DNA from: Diphasiastrum complanatum
Taxonomy: Eukaryota; Streptophyta; Lycopodiopsida; Lycopodiales; Lycopodiaceae
Length of the DNA stretch: 64,000 nt
Assembly: GCA_029204225.1 (NCBI GenBank)
Contig: CM055111.1
Location: 13,268,697 to 13,332,696 of the forward strand
Direction of reading: 5' to 3'
Each line of letters starts with the position of its first letter. The first letter of the stretch is position 1. Shown here in pieces: positions 56,403 to 64,000 of this stretch. The translations under genes were made by a program, and so were the position numbers. The notes below the pieces were generated by a model. The model had not been told where the DNA came from, searched no databases, and saw nothing but the letters and a program-made list of their open reading frames with translations.

Positions 56403-57684
56403 CTTGTGTTTCTTGTGTTTGTTGACATCAGCAATCCAACTCTCAAGGCTTTCAATCCGTAGTATCTAGTTCTTGGCATGTAATCTTCTCTCATTTAAAT
56501 ATATAAACAGCCCTTGAAGTGGGCTATCCTATGGCATTTTTTCATTAAGCCTCTCTTGTTGTCTTTGTTGAGTTTCTGGGTGCTACGTAGCTTAACTAGC
56601 GTTAACGTTTTGGTAACCAAACCCAACAAAGGTTATGGGCCCACAACATGCACTTATCTACACCAGCCAGTCATCAATGAGAAGTGAGAAGTGACCGCTA
56701 CCACCGGTTTTTCAAGAGGAATGTTTCTTGGGGAGTCTACACTCTCTCTCTTCTCTCTCTCAACGCATCTACCGTTGGCAGCGCTCTCTCCAGCCAATGC
56801 ATCTGCTCAACCAACAATCCCTCCAGCCAGCGCTCTGTCCAACCTGCGCTTGCTCAGCTCCTCTCTCTCTGAGGTCCACGTTCTCTTCTACACTACAGCT
56901 GATGCAATGAGTCCTATCAGAGCTCTTTTCATCTTTGAATACCAAAAATCATGATACTGCAGTAGCAGAAGTGTGGAGGGAAGATGCCTGTTGGATCTAA
57001 GCTTCACTATAGAGGAATGAAGCCAGCGGTCAAGAGAGAACCAAAGAAGATCATCTTGAAGCCACATCACAAACTACAAATCAATTTACCTCTGGATTCA
57101 GTGGTCGTTAACCAAAGATCTTGCACATGTTTGATTATGGAGATGAGGAACCTTATCAAGATACACTTGATGGATGTGGCGGAGTGCAAAGAAATCTGCA
57201 TCTTAGAGGATTCAGGCTCTAAACGTGAAATGAATTTCTCTGTAGCTTGCTAAAATCAATGATATTCAAAGTCCATGTATAGCTACATAGACCACACACA
57301 ATGTTGTGTGAAGATGTAGAGTCTACATGTAGGTGAAAGACGGTTTAATTCCCAATCCATGTATAGTTGCGTAGACCACACACAAATGGTGTGTGAAGAT
57401 GAGAAGTCCACATGTGAGGGAGGGTTTGTTGGTGTCAAACCCTCCCTCACATGTGTTTCTTGTGTTTGTTGACATCAGCAATCCAACTCTCAAGGCTGTC
57501 AATACCTAGTATCTAGTTCTTGGCATGTAATCTTCTCTCATTTGAACATATAAACAGCCATTGCAGCTGGCTATCCTATGGCTATTTTCTTATTAAGCCT
57601 CTCTTGTTTTCTTTGCTGAGTTTCTGAGTTTCTGGGTGCTACGTAGCTTAACTAGCATGAACGTTTTGGTAACCAAACCCAACA
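56403..57684 (+). mobile_element. TRIM-like miniature LTR retrotransposon (5' end truncated)
   Basis: LTR1 remnant 56403-56628 and LTR2 57427-57684 (258 bp, TGTTGG...CCAACA) flank about 800 bp. A purine tract (GTGAGGGAGGG, 57414-57424) precedes LTR2. LTR1 lacks its first about 30 bp. A PBS after LTR1 is not clear (AAGGTTATGGGCCC). The internal part has no retroviral domain. A short frame at 56984-57253 has no family match, and a related segment of about 75 bp occurs twice (about 57270-57335 and 57350-57425). LTR size and lack of coding capacity fit the TRIM class. Confidence 0.65.
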
Positions 57685-59114
57685 GATTGTTTATCTGTGT
57701 GAAGAGAGGCTGCTTGTGAATGAACCATAGGCTTCGATCCAGGGAATTGCAGTGTCCAGCAAAGTGCAGTAGAGAGAATATGGTCTCTGTTTGACTCCGC
57801 ATACATTCCACTGCTTGATATCCTCGCTAAAAGGACTTCCCTGCCTGCCTATGTTGAAAATCTTTGATGACTAGACTATCAACCTGTCTGATGTAAGCCA
57901 GAATGATATGTGGATGAACTGCTTGTACCCATGTAAAGAGGAAAAAGAGACTCAAATGAGAGAATAAGCGAAGTAGCAAGTCATGAAGAGAAAGATTAAT
58001 GCCTCTAATGCTGATGTTTCACTGATGTGATCAGTAATACAAAGAGAGAAAATCATGGCTTAGTTTAGCCCTTGTGATCCTCTTGGGTTGTTCATGATAG
58101 ATGACGAAGAGGACTACTGATGCTCCTTCTAATTTTATAAATTTGGTTACGTTGATGATTTTGTAAGTGAATGTGCTTATAAGAAAATAGTGAAAAACTA
58201 ACTGATCATGACTTGACACATCTGACTGATCATGACTGATGCAGGTAGTAGAAATATACTTGCTCGTCCCAATCAATTACCTTTTTCAAATTATTGAAGC
58301 TCCGAGAGCACTCTGAACATTAAATTATTAAGTGTGATGACCTGTGGTCGGCCGGCCCTTTCATGTTACCATTTCCGTTCAGGAATTGCATGCATCGTAG
58401 GCATCTAACGGATATTCACATTTGTATACACTGTAGAGCGATGTCCATGTTACGTATAGTATATAACCTGAAAGTACGATGAATGGCCGCAGCTATTTAT
58501 TTTCGGCAAGCCATTAAGTTTTCTGACTTCTCTCTCATTTAGTTTTTAAGCACAACCGGTATTTGCAGTCACAATGCTTAATCTTCACATACTCAAAGCG
58601 GTTTGAATAGATTTAAAACAATGCAAACCATATCAGATACTATAGATTCAGCATCAAGGCAGCGAGGAATCTGTACAAACATATCAATGGAAAAACTCGC
58701 TTGTTTTTTAGTTCAAAAACATGGTCGCAAGAATACACTGCCCCTCCCAAAGAAGGGTCTGCTGCCTACAGTGGACGATGGCAACATGCGAATGCAGCTA
58801 TCTACAGAAGCAGCTATTGTAACAACAGATGCTCTATGCAGAAGCAGAATACTGATGCATCTACTGTTGGGTGCTACGTTTTTCTAGCTACAGTACCGCA
58901 AGTAGATGGTGTTTCATATAAGGACTTAACTACGTTCTGTTCAAGGTCGCAATACATCAAGGTCTTGAAAAGATTGAACAAAGAAGCACCTCTAAATGGT
59001 GGCATTGTGATTCTGAAGCCGCTATTTTGATGGTGTGATGCGCGAGAGAGAGAGATAGATACATGTGCAGATTTCCAGCAACGTGAAGATTTCTAGCGGC
59101 CTCCAATCCAACAT
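57685..59114. other. Unassigned spacer
   Basis: No family is recognised. Two overlapping frames at 58603-59030 lack motifs. A GAGAGAGAG run lies at about 59046. Confidence 0.4.
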
Positions 59115-59445
59115 ACTCTATCAATTCCATACTTTGAATGCTTTCAATTCGTTCTATAAGACCTACGTAATGAATAATCTAAAAACAATAAGTTTGTGTC
59201 ATATAATCAACTGACTAATGTGAATTCCACCCTACAATGATTTGTAAAAACTGAGTATCCTATGCTCATCTCTTTGTGCAAATCACCATCCACCAATTCT
59301 ACATCAACTCTACAATGTGTTTTGTAAGTTGTGAGAAACCACAAGCAGACAAAGCTAGCCTCGAACACCCAATGCATTCTCTTATAGAAAGTGTCCCTCC
59401 TAGACTAGTGTGTGTGAGTTTGCATGGGGGGTTGCAGTCCTAACT

Positions 59446-59808
59446 CATTAGAGGAGTTTTGAGCTCCAAAAAGACCCTTTAAAAATTTGTGCTAGATGTC
59501 TTTTATATTATTAAAATATTATAACACTAATACTTTTGACTTGCCATAACTTCTTAATGATAGCTTAGAAGTATGTCGTCTAACATATCATTGGAAAGCC
59601 CTTGTTGAGCACTTTCCAATGCACTAAACTCCGCTAAATGTGGACTTACCACTAAAAAGTTATGCCATTTTTAGTGTGGAATCAAAATGTGGACTCAAAA
59701 ACTTACGTTACGTAGATTTCAAATTTGAGTGTTTTGATTGGTCCATGTGTATGAAAAATTTGAGAAAAAATATAAAAAGAATCTTTACAAAGGGTCTTTC
59801 CTCTAATG
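59446..59808. mobile_element. MITE, complete (unit A3), 363 bp
   Basis: Inverted equivalent of 19748-20124 with both 13-bp termini exact. Flanks TAACT and ATCACC rejoin to the empty-site sequence without duplication. Confidence 0.8.
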
Positions 59809-60853
59809 ATCACCTATTGTCCATGCTACATGCATATATTTACTATTGTGTGGAGAGTCCCATTTAATTGCTATTGAACTGTTTGACCCTCATATTGTCA
59901 GGCATATGACTTGTGGGACAAAGATGGCCTTCATACCTATGGCCAAGTATGCATGCATGTGAATCTCTCACACGCGTTAGAGGAGTTTCCAATATCAAAA
60001 AGACCCTTTATGGAATGCCATGTAGGATAAAGAAAAATATAAAAAAAAAACAATATTGTTTATTTGCTTGTCCCCACCACTCAAGAGACCTCCCCAACTC
60101 CCAATGATCGAACCATAGTGTCTACAGTCACAGTTAAGATCTAATGTTTGGTGGACTAATGTATTTTGATGTAAAATATACAGATGAATTCATACTAGAG
60201 CATACCATTCTCTATCACTTGTGCATACCTTTTTCAAGCTTTGTTCGATGCTTCATTGTCACAAGCAAATTTTCTCTGGCACTTGCCTTCCTTTTAGGAC
60301 GAAGTTCCTCCCACTCCCTTAGGCTTCCAATCTATATTCAACACAAATGTCAACTCAAACTTGTTCTATCAAGTTCTTTGTGCCATACTCAATTCCTCCT
60401 TCGATCGACTAAATGCCCCCTCACATTCAATTGGCCCCACAGATTCCTTGTGGAAAAATTTGAGTAACACTGACTTTGCAATGATGGAAACTTGTGGATA
60501 AAGGCCCTATAGCATTTGCCTGTGCAAAGAATCTCCATGTTGGTAGTGTCGTCTTTTGATGTCTAGATATCCCTACAGCTTGTACATTCATTACGTCAAA
60601 TGAAACCCCATGCACGTTTTCCAAAAATCCAAAAATATGTGGCAAAGCTTAATTTATCATAAAAGCTTATGATTGAGCTTCAAACTTATTCTTAATAATA
60701 ATCTAGAATCAAGTCTTTGGTTTTTAAATGAGGCTTTTGATCTTGCTTGTGTACATTGATATCAACAATAAAAGTTGTATAAACCTCCTTTAAAACACTT
60801 TTTAACAATCTACATAGGATAAGTTGGAAGGTCATGGTGACAATTTTCATACT

Positions 60854-61287
60854 TGTATCAATTTGAACCTACTACAAATTGACTTGATACTTATTCTCCC
60901 TCTTAAGAATTAACTCCCTCTTTAGGGCACGTCTTCTTTCTAATGGCTTATGCAAGATCAATGACACACATCATAATCGATATAGTAAATGGAGTCCATC
61001 TTGCATAATTCATCATCACTTTATATAATTTATCTATTTTGAAAATAGCAAGTAAAGCTGAAGAGGGAGTGTGAAAATTTGTCAACATTGTACTTGACTA
61101 TTCTGGGGCCAAATGGAGGCAGAGATTATGTTGTGTGGTTGGTGTATGTGTATATTTTGGTTAGTGTTTTTTATCAAACTAGCGACTAGTGAATGAACTA
61201 TTTAACATGGAAGCAATTTGTGTTTAGTGCAATCATTCTCTAGCTAGGTCTAACATTTTGGATATATTTGGATCTGAAATTTTCACA
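60854..61287 (+). repeat. LTR with PBS embedded in unit A3
   Basis: TGTATCA...TTTTCACA, 434 bp, followed by TGGTATTAGAGCTG at 61288. Equivalent to 18270-18703. Confidence 0.65.
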
Positions 61288-63122
61288 TGGTATTAGAGCT
61301 GATTTGTGGCCAAAAATAGTAACTACTTACCCTTAGGCAAACCATCGTATTCAAAAAAATAATGTCCAAATGGAATGTTAAAGGCACATTACCTCTATCT
61401 CATCAACTAGTGTTGACTTCTTTCTGCCTCTCTTACCATCCAAACGAGCCACTTTTCCACTGTCATGGGCATCGCCAACATTTGTAGTTATTTCTCCATT
61501 TTCCATAAGTGATTGGAATGTTTGTGTGCTAAGCTCAACATCCTCTATCAATTCCATACTCTGAATGCTTTCAATTCATTCTATAAGACCTATGTCATGA
61601 ATAATCTAAAAACAATAAGTTTGTGTCATATAGTCAACTGGCTAATGTGAGTTCCACCCTAAAATGATTTGTAAAAACTGAATATCATATGCTCATCTCT
61701 TTGGGCAAGGCACCATCCACCAATTCTACATCAACTATTAGAATGTGTTTTGTATGTTGTGAGAAACCACAAGAAGACAAAGCTAGTCTCAAACACCTGC
61801 ATTCTCTTATAAAAAGTGTCCCTGCTAGACTAGTGTGTGTGAGTTTGCATGGGGGTTTGCAGTCCTAACTATCACCTATTGTCCATGCTACACGCATATA
61901 TTTACTACTGTGTGGAGAGTCCCATTTAATTGCTATTGAACTGTTTGACCCTCATATTGTCAAGCATATGACTTGTGGGACAACGCTGGCCTTTATACGT
62001 ATGGCCAAGTTTGCATGCATGTGAATCTCTCACACTCATTAGAGGAGTTCTCAATATCAAAAAGACCCTTTAAGGAATGCCATGTAGGATAAAGAAAAAT
62101 ATCAAAATAAAAAAAACAATATTGTTTAGTTGCTTGCCCCCACCACTCAAGAGGCCTCCCCAACTCCCAATGATCTAACCATAGTGTCTACAGTCACAGT
62201 TAACATCTAACGTTTGGTGGATTAATGTATTTTGATGTAAATTCATACTAGAGCATACCATTCTCTATCACTTGTCCATACCTTTTTCAAGCTTTGTTCG
62301 ATGTTTCATTTTCACAAGCAAATCTTCTTTGGCACTTGCCTTCGTTTTAGGACAAAGTTCCTCCCACTCTCTTCGGCTTCCAATCTATATTCAACACAAA
62401 TGTCAACTCAAACTTGTTCTATCAAATTCTTTGTGCCATACTCAGTTCCTCCTTCGATCGACTAAATGCCCCCTCACATTCAAATGGCCCCACAGATTCC
62501 TTGTGGAAAAATTTGAGTAACACTGACTTTGCAATGATGGAAATTTGTGGATAAAGGCCCTATAGCATTTGCCTATGCAAGGAATCTCCATGTTGGTAGT
62601 GTCATCTTTTGATGTCTAGATATCCCTACAGCTTGTACATTCATTACGTCAAATGAAACCCCATGCACGTTTTCCAAAAATCCAAAAATATGTGGCAAGG
62701 TTTAATTTATCATAAAAATTTATGATTCAACTTCAAACTTATTCTAAATAATGTTTTAGAATCAAGTCTTTGGTTTTTATATGAGACTTTTGGTCTTGCT
62801 TGTGTACATTGATATCAACAATAAAAGTTGTGTCAACCTCCTTTAAAACACTTTATAACAATCTACATAGGATAAGTTGGAAGGTAATGGTGGCAATTTT
62901 CAAGCCAAAGGGTGTTATATTATATTCAAATACATCCCTTTGAGTGATATTTTGCTTCCTTTTTGGCATATTTATAATGAAGTTTAGCTTTACAAAATCC
63001 ACTTTGTGGAAATAATATTGTCAACTACTTGGATTATCCAAATCATTCACTACCATTAGTTATACTATTAGAATTAAGACGCTTTTCTTTCCAGCCACTC
63101 TGTTGACAGGTCAAAGAACATT

Positions 63123-64000
63123 CAAATTGAAAATTTACGATTGCTAATGGATGTGGAATTGGCTAAGAAGAAGGCCGAGAATAAGAAGGGAAAGCGACAA
63201 AGTTGCAAGGATATTTAAACTCTTTCAAAAGGAGGTTATTGAAATAGAAGGATTCGTGCATTCAAGTAAGCATATTTTGATTTATGTAACTTGATCAATG
63301 ACATATGGATTTATTTCAACTACGATGATATTTTGCTAACTATCTGCTTTTTTGTAGATCTGCATTAGTAGCATAAGATAGGTATGCATAAGATCATTGG
63401 TACCCCATTACATATTGAGGAGGTGTATGAAACTGATGGAAGATCAATATCTTATAATTCATCAAACAACTTATTTGTTGATCTAGATTACTTGCTAAGA
63501 AACATCGTCATATTCTATGATATAACCTTTGAAAAGGTGAATGGCAAAATAATCATAGTACTTAAGTTAGATGGGTGAGAAATTGTGAAAGGGCACAAGA
63601 TGGAGAGGGTTAGTATAACTCTCATGAATGGTGCATTATCACAAATAGTGGACCAAGGAGATTTCAGATTTAGTGTCTAGTCCAATAATGATATATGATT
63701 TCAGATTTAGTGTCTAGTCCAATAATGATACATTAGATTCAATGGATAGTACTAATTCATATTAAACTAAGTTTGATTAATTCTTTGGAAAGGTACTGAA
63801 GGAGGACCATGATATATTATCATGGATGTTCTCTAGGACATCTTACCCTAGGATCCTCAAGGACCATATGGTTGGAGGATTTCTCAATGTTCTAGGAGCT
63901 GAAGACTTCAATGTTGAATGTCACTTAGCAGGTGATTTGAAAACATCGAAATGCATGTATAATGTCTCGCACAGTGCTACATCTAAACACCCTTGTTTGT
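63123..64000. other. Unassigned sequence at window end
   Basis: Possible coding stretches (63384-63578, and about 63790-63980 on plus, reading DHDILSWMFSRTSYPRIL) look non-random but match no family I know, and no convincing splice sites were fixed. A 37-bp tandem duplication (TTTCAGATTTAGTGTCTAGT...) occupies about 63661-63730. Sequence continues past the window. Confidence 0.35.

Larger units (their letters stand above)
59115..63122 (-). repeat. Large repeat unit A, copy A3 (inverted)
   Basis: Reverse complement of about 16452-20460. Gypsy RT/RNase H remnants on minus at about 62945-62215 and 60853-60145; LTR 60854-61287 (plus) with PBS 61288; MITE 59446-59808 complete; 3' modules at 59160-59445 and 61540-62050. 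It lacks the YSL tail found at the start of A1 and A2. Confidence 0.85.

Overview
This window looks like nuclear DNA from a land plant. The evidence is two-exon gene pieces with GT-AG introns, a YSL-type (yellow stripe-like, OPT family) metal-chelate transporter, a SIN3-type corepressor tail, a RING-H2 gene, Ty1/copia and Ty3/gypsy retrotransposons primed by initiator tRNA-Met (PBS TGGTATCAGAGC), AT-rich spacers and abundant microsatellites. The YSL sequence differs noticeably from the flowering-plant pattern and has a long N-terminus, so a seedless plant is possible, but that is a weak inference.

Almost everything is repeat-derived and rearranged. 1-9898 holds one plausible intact small gene (RING-H2, 2243-2740), a local tandem duplication and AT-rich spacer. 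9899-14793 is a gag-protease copia remnant. 15170-15907 is the broken 3' end of a YSL gene. 15871-20460 is repeat unit A1, a dimer of decayed gypsy RT/RNase H with an embedded LTR-plus-PBS and a MITE. 20705-25519 is the left arm of a long inverted repeat (minisatellite, microsatellites, GC-rich insert, YSL exons 1-2 on minus). 25520-29554 is a younger gypsy element (minus) inserted in the integrase gene of an older gypsy (plus, 25237-25519 and 29555-30503). 31615-35935 is a shrunken copia element with three LTRs. 36000-36771 is another gypsy remnant, fused to a dead copy of the RING gene (36772-37105). 40228-41195 (minus) carries the last exons of a SIN3-like gene, cut off near the young gypsy's 3' LTR (41422-42326). 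42327-47112 is the right arm of the inverted repeat (YSL exons 1-2 on plus). 49450-51195 (minus) is the older gypsy without the younger insertion, that is, an empty site. 51355-52205 is a third copy of the microsatellite block. 52206-56402 (direct, A2) and 59115-63122 (inverted, A3) are further copies of unit A, separated by a small TRIM-like element (56403-57684).

The main result is a readable history: the young gypsy inserted in the old gypsy (TSD ATCAC), the locus was then copied in inverted orientation, and later deletions trimmed each copy differently. YSL survives only as disconnected ends: 5' exons twice, one 3' end, a 166-bp scrap and a short 3' tail, with the middle absent. I found no evidence of a new multi-gene functional system. 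The items most worth checking are the MITE that appears to insert without target duplication, the 241-bp GC-rich insert, rearrangement breakpoints beside Z-DNA-prone and minisatellite DNA, and whether the RING-H2 and SIN3-tail genes are expressed. Copy-to-copy comparisons were made by eye; no identity values were computed.
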